This document shows positions 53,845 to 63,106 of a stretch of DNA of 64,000 bases, piece by piece. The stretch's first letter is position 1; each line of letters begins with the position of its first letter. The DNA comes from Sphingopyxis sp. BE259 (GTDB lineage: Bacteria > Pseudomonadota > Alphaproteobacteria > Sphingomonadales > Sphingomonadaceae): the NCBI RefSeq assembly GCF_031457495.1, contig NZ_JAVDWM010000001.1:1042001-1106000 (forward strand), given 5' to 3'. The notes beneath the pieces are model-generated. The model saw only the letters and a program-made list of their open reading frames with translations, was not told the DNA's origin and did not search any database. Made by a program: the position numbers and the translations under genes.

Positions 53845-56800
53845 CTGGCAATCTCTCTCTTAAAATATTCCAAGTTGGTTTTCAATCCGTGCTCGGCCGT
53901 ATCAGGTTTGAAGTATGTTCGAACATTACCACCCTTGGACAGTACTCCAAATTCGTTCGTTTTCGGGTTAAAACGGACGATGTCGCCGCTCTTGCGCGTT
54001 CCTTCGAGAACGCCCCTACCGGCTTTGCCGCTTAGAAAATTACCTGCCGCTCGCTCATAGGCTTGGGCTGTCTTGAAGCCGAATTCCCCCGAATGCTTGG
54101 CAAAATGCGAATTTCGTAACGCGCCTGAAGCAAAGCCTGCCACCTTCGTTGCGGCATTGCCGATACCGAGTGCGCGCCCAAATGTTCCCAGAAGGGGACC
54201 AGCTTTTTCCCGCGCGATTAGAATTGTAGCGGCGGCGGCGGCGACTGCCATCGCCTGAACGCCCTCTGTTTTAGCTTGTTCCTCTACCGTAGGGCCTCCA
54301 TTTTCTTCTGTCCGGGCCCACCGCATTCCGATAAATAGGCCCTCGCTCTCCTGCATTCCCGTTGGATCAGTCTTATTGACCGGATCATTTCCAACGTAAG
54401 CATAGAGGTTGACCTGATCGTCATACCCGATCGGATCGGTCTGAAGGAACCGCCCGAGCGTAGGCGAATAGATGCGGGCCTTGTAATAATACATGCCGAT
54501 CTCGGGCAGCCACGCCTGGCCGGTGTACTGGAACCGGCCGAGGTTGCCTGACTTCGGAATGCCATACTCATCATAGCTGTTGATCGCCATCGGGTCACCG
54601 TAGCCGTTGACGATCCCGATAACGCTGCCCTGATGATCGCGCAGCAGGCGGCGGAAGTTGTTCGGCCAAGGCCCCGGTTCGTACCAGATGACCGGATCAT
54701 CAATGCTGCGACCGTGCGCGTAAAAGCGAAGTACCGTTCCCGACCCGTCATATTCGACCGCCAGTTCGTCTCCATCATAGGCGAAGCGGGTCGTGTTGCC
54801 GCCGCCGACTATTTCGTAGAGCCTGCCCAGCGGATCGTAGCGAAGCGCCGCATTGCGCGCGCCGCTCGCGCTCACCAGCCGGTTTTCCACATCGTAAACG
54901 AAGTTTGTCGAGCCGTCCGACGTCAGATTGCCGTTGGCATCATAGGTGAACGACGCCGCGCCGGCCGCTGTATACTGGTTGAGGCCGTTCGTCGTATAGT
55001 TGCGATCGACGTTGAAGTGCGCCGTCCACGCGTAAGCATCATTGTCGCGTGCCTGCTGCGCCATCTGCGAAGCCGGTGTAGAGCTATAGCTGAACGATAC
55101 ATCCTGCGCCGTCCCTGCAGGATTATGTGACAATGTATTGAGCCGGCCAACCGGATCATAGCCATATTGCGTCAGCGGCGCAGTGAACATGCTTTCGGCG
55201 GCGACAAGGCCGCGCGCATTGTAGGACATGACCCTTAATGGCGTGGCGGGGCTGCTGATTTCCCCGAGCTCTGCCTCGCGGTCCATACCATCATACACCG
55301 CGGTAAATACGGCGGGCGCTGGAAGTGCGACCTGGGTGCGATTCCCATTCTTGTCCCAAGCATAAAGAAACGGCCGGGTCACGCCGTCCATTGTCAGCGC
55401 CGACGATGTCACCCGCCCGAACCCATCGTAGATAGTCGTCAGGCCTTCACCGGCCGGGCTATCGAACCGGGCGTAGGTTTGCAGTCCTCTCAGGTCATAA
55501 CCATAATAGACGTCGCGCGTGTGGGTCGCGGCCAGCCCCGATCGCTCGGGCACCACTTTGACCGTATTTCGGTTCAGCGCGTCATATTGATAGGTGATCG
55601 TACTGCCGTCGCGCTTTCGCAGGCTCGTGCGGTTGCCATTGGCGTCATAGCCATATTCTTCGTAGTCGACCGTCGACACCACGCCCGGCGTCGTCGGCGA
55701 CGGGAAGTTCCACTTCACCTGCCGGTCGTGCCCGTCATAGGTCATCGACGCCTTATAGCCGCGCGCATCGGTCAGGCTCGTCCGCTCACCGTTGGGGCTG
55801 TAACTATAAGTCGCATAATCCTCCTGCAGCGCCGTTGCATAGGCCTTCTGGATCGTCGCGAGCTGCCCAGCGAGATCATAGATAAAGCGAGTAATCCGGT
55901 CCGGTCCGAAGCCACCCGCTACGCCCAGCGCGCAAGCGCTCCCCGGTAAGCTTGCATAGATGGATGGATTCATGCGCTGCGCCGTGCATTCGAGCCGGTC
56001 GGCGGAATCGTAGCTATATTGTGCCAACGCCTCGATCACCCCGGCCGCAGAGACGCGCTCTTGCGTTTTCAGCCCGGTCGCATCGTAGATATAATCGACC
56101 GTTTTAGTGACTGTCATTGCCGCAAGTGCGCCGACCGTCGAACCAGTCGAGGTGCCTTCTTCAACCTTGGTGATCTGATCGTCAGCGTTATACGACGTCC
56201 GTTTTGCGATCTGCGGCAGCAGCCCACTGCCGTCGGGATCAGTGCCGATTACGCCAACTTCGCGACCAACCGCGTCATAGAAATACCAAGTCGATCCACC
56301 CAATGGGAGGGTTTTCTGAATCAGTCGGCCCGCATCGTCATAGGCAAAGCTGGTCGTGAGCGCAGTGCCCCCGTTTCCTGGCTGGAGCGTCTCTGTCGCT
56401 TTGAGAAACGTCAACCCCCAATAAGTCAGACTCGTTTTCAGTTCGTCCGCGGTTCCCGCGCAAGAGCCCGATGTCAGGCATTCGGAAGTTTGCAAAAGAC
56501 GATAAAGAGCCCCCGCCGAGGTGCTCACTGTTTCGTAGGTGAAACGCCGCTGCGGACGAATTCCATTCGAGTCCGCCGGCAGAGTGATGCTGAGAGCGCC
56601 CCCGTGGACGGCATCATAAACATAGTCGGTCTGGGCGCCTTTCGCGTCCTTGGTCCAGTTGGGTTTGTTGCATTTGACGGGGTTGGCACAGCCCGCGTCA
56701 TAGCTCGCCTGATAGACAGTCAGATTCGCAAGGCCCGAACCCGGCTTGGCAGCAACGGTAATCTCAGTCAGATTTCCGCGCGTGTCATACTGATAAGAAT

Positions 56801-58211
56801 AGGCATTGCTCTCCGGCATTGTCGCCGAACCCACTGTGCCCTGCCATTGATAGCTAAAGTTCGTCGTGTTGTTCAGCCCGTCTTTTGCCTGCACGACATC
56901 CGATCCGGTTGTGTGAACATTGCACCAATAGCTGTTGCCCCACTGAGTTTCCCAAGGAATTTCATAGCCGACCGCACGGCTTGAACGTTGTCTCCCCGAA
57001 GGGTCGGTGGCGGTTAGCGAGACATCGTTGCTGATCCAGCTATTGATCGTGTAATTATATGACCAAGTTGAAGTTCCTCGGGTGACAGAGGTTACGGGAA
57101 CCACGTTGAACCCTTGGCTAAACTGCAAAAAGTTCAGATAGCTAATGTTGGTTTCTCGTCCAGCCGGACTCAGGATCCGGATCGGGACGAAATTAGTCCC
57201 GTCAATCTGCGCCGTGGTCGATCCCATGCCCCAATCGCCAATACCCGATCCGTCCGTGCTCAGTACCGATCCGCACGCGCCATACCATTTTGCCTGCAGC
57301 TTTATCGACGAGCTGCGGCCTGTATGATCAGAAATGGTTACATTGTCCTCGGAAGCAATCGTTCCTGCACGCGGCAGTGTGTTCACCGGAACGAGATTGC
57401 GGTTAATTCCGAAGGAGGAGATAAGTGAGCCAGATTTTTTAAGGCGATAGGTGGCCGAGAGCGGGGTTCCGCGGTGCATTAGCCAATATAGGCCGGGATA
57501 GCTTGTGCTGATAGAGCATCCGCTACCGCACGAATTAAGAGCTTCATACGTATATCCGAGGTTGCTTGTGACCGTATTGATATAGTTAGAGCCGTCCGTT
57601 GTCGGAAAGTTCGAATAGGTGAGAGTTTCGCCATTGGCGAATCTGATTTCGCTTGCCCAGGAATAACCAAAATATCCTGCCGCGTTGCAACCGGTCTCAA
57701 CATCCGTACAGGGTTGCGGCCAGATATCCTGGCCTAGCATCGCGAAAAACGAGACTTGCGTTCCGTCTCGGTCGCGAAAACTATATGCTTTTTCCGCCGT
57801 TCGAGTGAGCGTTGAGCCATCGATCTTGGCAATCTGGGTGCAGACGCCGAAGCCGTTGCAAACAAACAGCCGGTCAATCCCGCCCATATGAATACGAATC
57901 TGACGGCTACTCGGGTCGCCAATGTCAGGCCGTGTGAGCGTCTGGTCCTCGAGATAGACGTTAAGCGAATTGGTGAGCATGCGGCCGTTGAACACGGCTT
58001 TACTGTTCAGGTTACCAGCGCCCGGCGCATTGAAGCCGAAGGGCAGCTCGACTGATAGCTGACCGGATGCAATGTCGACGCCGTTAAGATCTGGCTGCGG
58101 ATTGATGACCGGAAGCCTGCCCACGGAATAGTCTTGAGCGACTGCCCGCGTAGAAGCTCCGCCGAGGATCAGCGCCAAAAGTAAGAGGTAAAACCTGAAC
58201 ATCGCCCTCAC
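53841..58211 (-). CDS. Rhs/YD-repeat protein 2 with CdiA-CT/colicin-like RNase tip
   Basis: 1456 residues. Signal peptide ([20 protein letters not shown]), N-terminal beta-rich region, and YD repeats from about 480 to 1240. The Rhs boundary is [20 protein letters not shown] then [11 protein letters not shown] (about 1286). The last 170 residues are specific: a hydrophobic [14 protein letters not shown] stretch, then [40 protein letters not shown] and [20 protein letters not shown], the pattern of CdiA-CT/colicin D-like RNase domains. The catalytic His is probably one of HFAKH. The target would be tRNA or other RNA; this is family inference. The core shares the whole plan of Rhs 1. Confidence 0.87.
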   Translation of the reverse strand: MRAMFRFYLLLLALILGGASTRAVAQDYSVGRLPVINPQPDLNGVDIASGQLSVELPFGFNAPGAGNLNSKAVFNGRMLTNSLNVYLEDQTLTRPDIGDPSSRQIRIHMGGIDRLFVCNGFGVCTQIAKIDGSTLTRTAEKAYSFRDRDGTQVSFFAMLGQDIWPQPCTDVETGCNAAGYFGYSWASEIRFANGETLTYSNFPTTDGSNYINTVTSNLGYTYEALNSCGSGCSISTSYPGLYWLMHRGTPLSATYRLKKSGSLISSFGINRNLVPVNTLPRAGTIASEDNVTISDHTGRSSSIKLQAKWYGACGSVLSTDGSGIGDWGMGSTTAQIDGTNFVPIRILSPAGRETNISYLNFLQFSQGFNVVPVTSVTRGTSTWSYNYTINSWISNDVSLTATDPSGRQRSSRAVGYEIPWETQWGNSYWCNVHTTGSDVVQAKDGLNNTTNFSYQWQGTVGSATMPESNAYSYQYDTRGNLTEITVAAKPGSGLANLTVYQASYDAGCANPVKCNKPNWTKDAKGAQTDYVYDAVHGGALSITLPADSNGIRPQRRFTYETVSTSAGALYRLLQTSECLTSGSCAGTADELKTSLTYWGLTFLKATETLQPGNGGTALTTSFAYDDAGRLIQKTLPLGGSTWYFYDAVGREVGVIGTDPDGSGLLPQIAKRTSYNADDQITKVEEGTSTGSTVGALAAMTVTKTVDYIYDATGLKTQERVSAAGVIEALAQYSYDSADRLECTAQRMNPSIYASLPGSACALGVAGGFGPDRITRFIYDLAGQLATIQKAYATALQEDYATYSYSPNGERTSLTDARGYKASMTYDGHDRQVKWNFPSPTTPGVVSTVDYEEYGYDANGNRTSLRKRDGSTITYQYDALNRNTVKVVPERSGLAATHTRDVYYGYDLRGLQTYARFDSPAGEGLTTIYDGFGRVTSSALTMDGVTRPFLYAWDKNGNRTQVALPAPAVFTAVYDGMDREAELGEISSPATPLRVMSYNARGLVAAESMFTAPLTQYGYDPVGRLNTLSHNPAGTAQDVSFSYSSTPASQMAQQARDNDAYAWTAHFNVDRNYTTNGLNQYTAAGAASFTYDANGNLTSDGSTNFVYDVENRLVSASGARNAALRYDPLGRLYEIVGGGNTTRFAYDGDELAVEYDGSGTVLRFYAHGRSIDDPVIWYEPGPWPNNFRRLLRDHQGSVIGIVNGYGDPMAINSYDEYGIPKSGNLGRFQYTGQAWLPEIGMYYYKARIYSPTLGRFLQTDPIGYDDQVNLYAYVGNDPVNKTDPTGMQESEGLFIGMRWARTEENGGPTVEEQAKTEGVQAMAVAAAAATILIAREKAGPLLGTFGRALGIGNAATKVAGFASGALRNSHFAKHSGEFGFKTAQAYERAAGNFLSGKAGRGVLEGTRKSGDIVRFNPKTNEFGVLSKGGNVRTYFKPDTAEHGLKTNLEYFKREIAR

Positions 58212-58296
58212 TCACCTATTTAGTTTCAATAGAATTTGATGGCCGCCTTCGCGATCCCGGCATCAACAGGGAACTGCGGTTCGGCACCCAAATGCT

Positions 58297-58536
58297 TCAG
58301 GGTGGAGGGTTTGGAGAGTTTGTGGTCTTCAGCCGAGTGCGGTTATCAGCCTTGTCGTGTTCGTAATCGACCGTGACATTGTTGTTCACGCTGCCGGTGC
58401 GCACGACCTTCATCAGGCGGCCTTTGGCATCATAGGTGTAAGTAACAGTTTCCGCGGCAGCGACGGGCGTCGCGTTCGCCAGACCGGATATTGCCAACAG
58501 TGCCGCCATTCCCAGACATGCTCGACCAACTCTCAT
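58297..58536 (-). CDS. Secreted single-YD-repeat mini-protein 2
   Basis: 79 residues: signal peptide (MRVGRACLGMAALLAISGLA, end near VAAA), then YTYDAKGRLMKVVRTGSVNN, VTVDYEHDKADNRTRLK and TTNSPNPPP. It differs from mini-protein 1 in only a few mature residues, whereas the signal sequences are different. It stands 85 bases upstream of the Rhs 2 ATG on the same strand and is presumably co-transcribed. Conservation of the pair upstream of two very different toxins suggests selection for function. Confidence 0.7.
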   Translation of the reverse strand: MRVGRACLGMAALLAISGLANATPVAAAETVTYTYDAKGRLMKVVRTGSVNNNVTVDYEHDKADNRTRLKTTNSPNPPP

Positions 58537-58660
58537 ATGCGCACCTTCGCTGCAGGAGAAAAACAGAATCGAGACCCGAGAATTTTCTATTTAGATCAAG
58601 GCTATCGGTCACCCGGACATGCGTCAATCCGGCTCCCGGGGATATGCGGAACTATTTGAA

Positions 58661-58676
58661 CCATATTGGCAGCAAT
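58661..58676 (-). promoter_or_regulatory. Shared box upstream of mini-gene 2
   Basis: Read on the minus strand it is ATTGCTGCCAATATGG, identical at 13 of 16 positions to the box upstream of mini-gene 1 and close to that between the pilin genes. It lies 125 bases upstream of the mini-gene 2 start, in the 163-base gap after the DUF6118-like gene. Confidence 0.5.
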
Positions 58677-58699
58677 CGGCTCGAACACTGACTGCTTGG

Positions 58700-59407
58700 T
58701 CATGTGCCAGTAGGTTCGATTTTGATCGTGCAGCGTACCGGACGCTTTTCCTTCGCGGCGGCCAACTCACATTTTGCGATCTTTTCCTTATTGTCGTGGC
58801 GCATCACCGCCGCGGCGGAAATTGCCCGGTAAGCTTCCGGACTACCAACCTGCATGAGCCTGACGCCACCCTCCCATATCGTCGGTGCGCCGACGATATG
58901 CGCCGCCATTTTCTCGGGCAGCTGCCAGCGCTCGGGCAGCGCCCTGGCGAAAGCGCCCGGCAGGATCGACCAGAGCAAGCACCCGGCGAGAATGCCGCCG
59001 CCTGCTGCCCAGATGAGATGAAGGCGCTGCTCATGCGCCGCACGCAACGTCGAAATCGTACCGCGAAGTTCATATGCGGCATTGTCGAACCGCACCTGCG
59101 CCCGCTGCATCTCGCCTTCGGCAGACTCGCGCGCCTGCCGGACGGCGCGGGCGATGCGTTGGGCCACATCCTCGGGGGTCAGCTCCATCGCAGGCTTGGC
59201 AGCGATGGCTCTCAGCGTTCGCTCCGCCGCACCGAGGTGTTTCGATAGTTCGCCAAGCGTGAGGCTGTAATCGGGAATGCGGATTTCCGCCTTCTCCGCG
59301 GCGAGTTTTTCGGTTGCCCGGCGCATCAGTGCCACTTCGCCTTCTAGCCGCGCGAATGCCGCAGCGGCGGGGTCTTCGGATTCCAGTTGGTCGTCGTCCA
59401 ATTTCAT
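58700..59407 (-). CDS. TraA-linked membrane protein (DUF6118-like)
   Basis: 235 residues from the ATG at 59407, whose GGAG overlaps the traA stop (TAGGAGAATG). A long helical, coiled-coil N-terminal half (about 10-125, FARLEGEVALMRRATEKLAA; ARAVRQARESAEGEMQRAQV) precedes one transmembrane helix (LIWAAGGGILAGCLLWSIL, about 130-148) and a soluble end (WQLPEKMAAHIVGAPTIWEG; KCELAAAKEKRPVRCTIKI). Such genes are regular companions of Ti-type traA in sphingomonads and carry the DUF6118 label as far as I recall. Possible roles are mating-pair or relaxosome anchoring. Confidence 0.72.
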   Translation of the reverse strand: MKLDDDQLESEDPAAAAFARLEGEVALMRRATEKLAAEKAEIRIPDYSLTLGELSKHLGAAERTLRAIAAKPAMELTPEDVAQRIARAVRQARESAEGEMQRAQVRFDNAAYELRGTISTLRAAHEQRLHLIWAAGGGILAGCLLWSILPGAFARALPERWQLPEKMAAHIVGAPTIWEGGVRLMQVGSPEAYRAISAAAVMRHDNKEKIAKCELAAAKEKRPVRCTIKIEPTGT

Positions 59408-59411
59408 TCTC

Positions 59412-62351
59412 CTACATGCCGATCCCAATGCCGCGCGACCGCCCCCGACCGAGGTCGGCGATCGCCGCTAGGTCTTGCCCGACCGATCGACTTGAGTGTG
59501 CGTCGATGCCGAGCGCCGCCTTGCGGCCGCGTAGGATCGATTCCACCTGGGCATCGCGTTCGAGACTCTTGGCCATCGCGCCCATCTCGCCAGCGAATCG
59601 GCTCGCGGCTCGCTGGTCGCCGCGCGACAGCGACCGGCTGCGCTGCTGCTGAAGTTTCTGCCAATCGTCGACGAAGCGATCGGCCCGCTTGGCGGGATCG
59701 ATGCGGATTTCTGATTCGAGTTGCATCGCGCGGATCGCGGCCTGACTATTGCCCTGGGCTGCGTGCGCCACAAGCTCTGGTTGGCGCTCGAACGCCGCCG
59801 CCAGATCGCCCCGGGCATGCGGACCGATCGCGCCAAGCGCATCGCCCGCACGCGCAAGCGCATCGCGCTGGTGCCGCAGCACCGGCAAGTCTTTTGCGTT
59901 CATGCGGTCGATGTCGGCTTGCGCGCGGGCATAGCGTTCGACCGCGCGCCGCGTATCGGCTGTTCGCGATGTATCGCGCGGTTCGATGCTCGCCCGTTTC
60001 ACGGTCGGCTTGAACCCGGCAAAGATGCTCCGCGCCTTCTCGGGGACGTGCTTGGCAATCCCTCGACCCGCTCGGGACAGGTTCTCGGCCACGCGCTCGC
60101 GGAAGCTGATGCCGCGCTGCTCGGCATAGGAGCGCGCCGGATCGGTCTTGGCATAATCCTGCGCCATGTCCTTGGCGCGCTCGCGCGACAGCGTGCCGAT
60201 CAACTTGCCCTGATCCTTGAAGTCGTCGCGGCCATAATGAACATCGACGGCGCCGCGATGCCGCGACAGCGCGACATAGGCCGAGTGGCTGTCCATGCCG
60301 GGAGTGGCAAGCACATGGGCGCGATCCACCGTCATGCCCTGCGCCTTGTGGATCGTCGCCGCATAGCCATGATCGACATGGGCATACTCCTTGAGGTCGA
60401 ACGCCACCGAACGACCTTCGCCGGTGCGAACGGTCATGCTGCGTGCATCGACCTGTTCGACGACCCCAAGCGTGCCATTCTTCACCTCCAAGCTGCGCTC
60501 GTTGCGCAGGAACATGACGCGGTCACCAGACGCGAACATGCGGTCACCGCGCTCGACCTTGACCGCGACATCACTGCCGAGTTCGCCCGCCGCGCGCATC
60601 CGGTCCCGCGCTGCATTGTTGAGCGCGCATACTTCATCGTTGGTGTGGGTGAGGATGATCCGCGTATCGCCGGGTCGCGCCTGCCGATCGCGATCCCAGC
60701 GATCGACCAGTTCGGCGCGCGCAGCCTCGCGCGTCGCCGCGGGGTGTACCATGCCGGCGTCGTCATAAGCGCGGATCGCTTCGCCGGTGCGCCCCGTGGC
60801 AAGCTCGCGGATCGCCTCGCGCTGCCAGTCCGCCCGCTGGCGCCGCACCTCGGTGATTTCGACACCGCCGTGTCGTTCGTGGATCGCGCGGAACGCGGCG
60901 CCCGCTTCGATCGATTGCAGCTGCTGCGGATCGCCGACCAGCACAACTTTCGCGCCGATGTCGGCGGCGTGCGATAGCACGCGCTCCAACTGCCGCGTTC
61001 CGACCATGCCCGCTTCGTCGATCACGAGCACATCCCGGGCCGTGAGCAGATCGCGGCCCTTCGCCCAGCCATGTTCGAGGCTGGCGATGGTCCGCGAGGC
61101 GATGCCCGAGCCGTTTTCAAGCCCCTCGGCGGCGATGCCCGACAGTGCGGCGCCGCGTACATTCAACCCAGCGCTTGCCCATGCTTCGCGCGCGGCGCCG
61201 AAAATCGCGCTCTTGCCGGTCCCGGCATAGCCGACGACGATCCCGAGATCGCCGCGATCGGTCACATGGTCGAACGCGGCGCGCTGCTCGCCCGACAAGT
61301 GCAGACCGCGTTCCGATGCCCGCGCCAGCGCAGCGTCTCGGGCAGCGTCCGAGACGCGATGTCGGTCGCGCTGCGCCATGGCTTCGGCGGCGCGGTGGAG
61401 CCGCTGCTCGGCCTCGATCATGTCGCGCGAGGTGAACCGATCCTCGCCGCGTCCGTCCTGACCGAGCGCGACGAAGTCGGGCGATGCGCGCACGGCGCCG
61501 ATGACTGCATCGAACTGTTCGCGCCCGTCGCTGTGGCGGTGCGCGAACATGGCGAGGTCGCGATTGGTGAAGGTCGCTTGGCTGTGCGTGATCGCGTCCA
61601 ATGCCAGGCGCGGGTTAGCGATGATCCGCTCGCCATTGCGCTGGGCGATCTCGCGATGGTCGGCAAGCCGCTCGGCCTCAAGCCCGCGGTCCCCCATGCG
61701 CGATGCCGCGGGGCCGATCTTGTCCTGCGGTTCAAGCTCGATGCCCTGCGCTGCCAAGCTGCGGTGATCGATGCGCGCGTCGATGTCGAGGTCGGCAAGG
61801 CGCTCATTGACATGATCGGCCCAGCGCTCGCGCCATCGCTCGACCAGTTCGGTCCGATTCCAGTCGCGGACCTTCTGACCGAAGCTCGCTTCGCCGTCCT
61901 CGCCAACGACGATCTCGCGCATCGTCAGCATGACATGGGCGTGAGGTTTGGCGAGCCCGTCGGCGCCGATGTCCCAATGGACATTAAGGTCGGCGACCAT
62001 GCCGTGATCGACGAACTCGCGCTGCACAAAATCGCGCGCGAGTTCGACACCCTGCGCCTGGTTCATCTCGCGCGGGATCGCGAACTCGAGCTCGCGCGAT
62101 AGCTGCGCGTCCTTGCGCTTCTCGAATGCCTCGACGTCATTCCACAGGCGTTCGCGGTCGCGCCATTCCTCGGGTGCATTCTCGGGCAGCAGCATTTCGC
62201 TGTGCACGACGCCCGACTTGTTGGTGAAATCATGCGGACGGTCGAGCCGCTCATCGTGCAGCCGCTCGGCCGAACGATAGGCGGCTGCCGCGACGGCGCT
62301 GCGCCCGGCGGCGCGGCTGATGACTTTGACCGAGAGATGGAAGATTGCCAT
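59412..62351 (-). CDS. traA: Ti-type conjugative relaxase/helicase TraA
   Basis: 979 residues from MAIFHLSVKVISRAAGRSAV at 62351; an upstream start adds 20 non-conserved residues. The MobA/MobL-type relaxase domain (1-about 265) includes AYRSAERLHDERL and KPHAHVMLTMRE, the histidine triad for nicking. A RecD2-like helicase follows with Walker A GYAGTGKSAIF (about 395-405), Walker B VLVIDEAGMVG, GDPQQLQSIEAGAAFR and the C-terminal YAATIHKAQGMTVD and YVALSRHRG. The last 300 residues are helical. It nicks oriT, stays bound to the strand and unwinds it for transfer. oriT lies directly upstream. Confidence 0.95.
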   Translation of the reverse strand: MAIFHLSVKVISRAAGRSAVAAAAYRSAERLHDERLDRPHDFTNKSGVVHSEMLLPENAPEEWRDRERLWNDVEAFEKRKDAQLSRELEFAIPREMNQAQGVELARDFVQREFVDHGMVADLNVHWDIGADGLAKPHAHVMLTMREIVVGEDGEASFGQKVRDWNRTELVERWRERWADHVNERLADLDIDARIDHRSLAAQGIELEPQDKIGPAASRMGDRGLEAERLADHREIAQRNGERIIANPRLALDAITHSQATFTNRDLAMFAHRHSDGREQFDAVIGAVRASPDFVALGQDGRGEDRFTSRDMIEAEQRLHRAAEAMAQRDRHRVSDAARDAALARASERGLHLSGEQRAAFDHVTDRGDLGIVVGYAGTGKSAIFGAAREAWASAGLNVRGAALSGIAAEGLENGSGIASRTIASLEHGWAKGRDLLTARDVLVIDEAGMVGTRQLERVLSHAADIGAKVVLVGDPQQLQSIEAGAAFRAIHERHGGVEITEVRRQRADWQREAIRELATGRTGEAIRAYDDAGMVHPAATREAARAELVDRWDRDRQARPGDTRIILTHTNDEVCALNNAARDRMRAAGELGSDVAVKVERGDRMFASGDRVMFLRNERSLEVKNGTLGVVEQVDARSMTVRTGEGRSVAFDLKEYAHVDHGYAATIHKAQGMTVDRAHVLATPGMDSHSAYVALSRHRGAVDVHYGRDDFKDQGKLIGTLSRERAKDMAQDYAKTDPARSYAEQRGISFRERVAENLSRAGRGIAKHVPEKARSIFAGFKPTVKRASIEPRDTSRTADTRRAVERYARAQADIDRMNAKDLPVLRHQRDALARAGDALGAIGPHARGDLAAAFERQPELVAHAAQGNSQAAIRAMQLESEIRIDPAKRADRFVDDWQKLQQQRSRSLSRGDQRAASRFAGEMGAMAKSLERDAQVESILRGRKAALGIDAHSSRSVGQDLAAIADLGRGRSRGIGIGM

Positions 62352-62380
62352 TGCGGCAATCCATCTACACTTCAAAAGCC

Positions 62381-62411
62381 ACGTCGGCACGACGTATAAG
62401 CGCGCCCTCAC
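62381..62411. other. Probable oriT nick region, RSF1010/Ti type
   Basis: The inverted repeat ACGTCG-GCA-CGACGT (62381-62395) is followed by ATAAGCGCGCCCTCA. RSF1010 and Ti plasmid oriT cores have an inverted repeat followed by a TAAGTGCGCCCT-like nick sequence, so this matches both arrangement and bases. It stands in the 172-base gap between divergent traA and traC, as on Ti plasmids. Confidence 0.8.
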
Positions 62412-62523
62412 ACGGAAAAATCCGCGGAGGGACTAGGCTGTGCCAGACTGTCCCGACGACCTTGCTGCGCATCGGAAGGCGCATCCCTATGATGGGCGCA
62501 TCACCCCATCATGGAGATGCGAC

Positions 62524-62829
62524 ATGCGCAAACCACGCGATATCGATACGGAACTGAAGGCGCTCGAAGCCAAGGCGAAGACCCTCAAGGAACGCCGCGT
62601 TCGCCAACTCGGCGAACTCGTCATTGCCACCGGAGCCGACGCGCTCGATGCCGAGATGCTAACCGGCGCATTGCTCGGCGCGGTCGCGATGAAAGACGCC
62701 GACGTGAAGGAGGGCTGGCGCAAGGCGGGCGCGGGCTTCTTTCAGCGCGGCGCGCGGAAAGCTGTTGCGGGAACTGATCGCAGCGCAGCGAATGACACGG
62801 CGCTTGATAGCCATGCGGCGTCGGCTTGA
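62524..62829 (+). CDS. traC: Conjugal transfer protein TraC
   Basis: 101 residues. MRKPRDIDTELKALEAKAKT, then LKERRVRQLGELVIATGADALDAEMLTGALL, is the standard opening of the TraC proteins of Ti-type systems, followed by AMKDADVKEGWRKAGAGFF. They bind near oriT and help form the relaxosome with TraA. The ATG at 62524 follows GGAGATGCGAC. It reads away from traA across oriT and overlaps traD. Confidence 0.88.
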   Translation: MRKPRDIDTELKALEAKAKTLKERRVRQLGELVIATGADALDAEMLTGALLGAVAMKDADVKEGWRKAGAGFFQRGARKAVAGTDRSAANDTALDSHAASA

Positions 62830-63106
62830 ACTGGTGCAGGCGCGAACCGGCACGCGCGATTGGCAAGTAAAGCGGCGCGAACGCACGCGCCAGCTCATTG
62901 AACTTGGCGGCCTCGTCGTGAAGGCGGGACTGGTCGACCTCGCGGACGATGATCGCGCGATGCTCTATGGCGCCTTCCTGTGGATGGCCGACAAGCTGCG
63001 CAGCGATGACGGCGCCCATGCATCCGCCCTCTGGATCAGAAAAGGGAAGCGAGCTTTCGACTTGGCCGCTATTACCGAAGCGGGCTCCAAGATATGGGAC
63101 ATTTGA
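62792..63106 (+). CDS. traD: Conjugal transfer protein TraD (small, Ti type)
   Basis: 104 residues from the ATG at 62792; a TTG at 62765 is an alternative, both inside the end of traC. QVKRRERTRQLIELGGLVVKAGLVDLADDDRA is the hallmark of the small TraD of Ti-type systems (not the F-plasmid coupling ATPase). It is an accessory of the relaxosome. After it one expects traG, the coupling protein, but a different membrane protein follows, starting at the stop codon. Confidence 0.87.
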   Translation: MTRRLIAMRRRLELVQARTGTRDWQVKRRERTRQLIELGGLVVKAGLVDLADDDRAMLYGAFLWMADKLRSDDGAHASALWIRKGKRAFDLAAITEAGSKIWDI

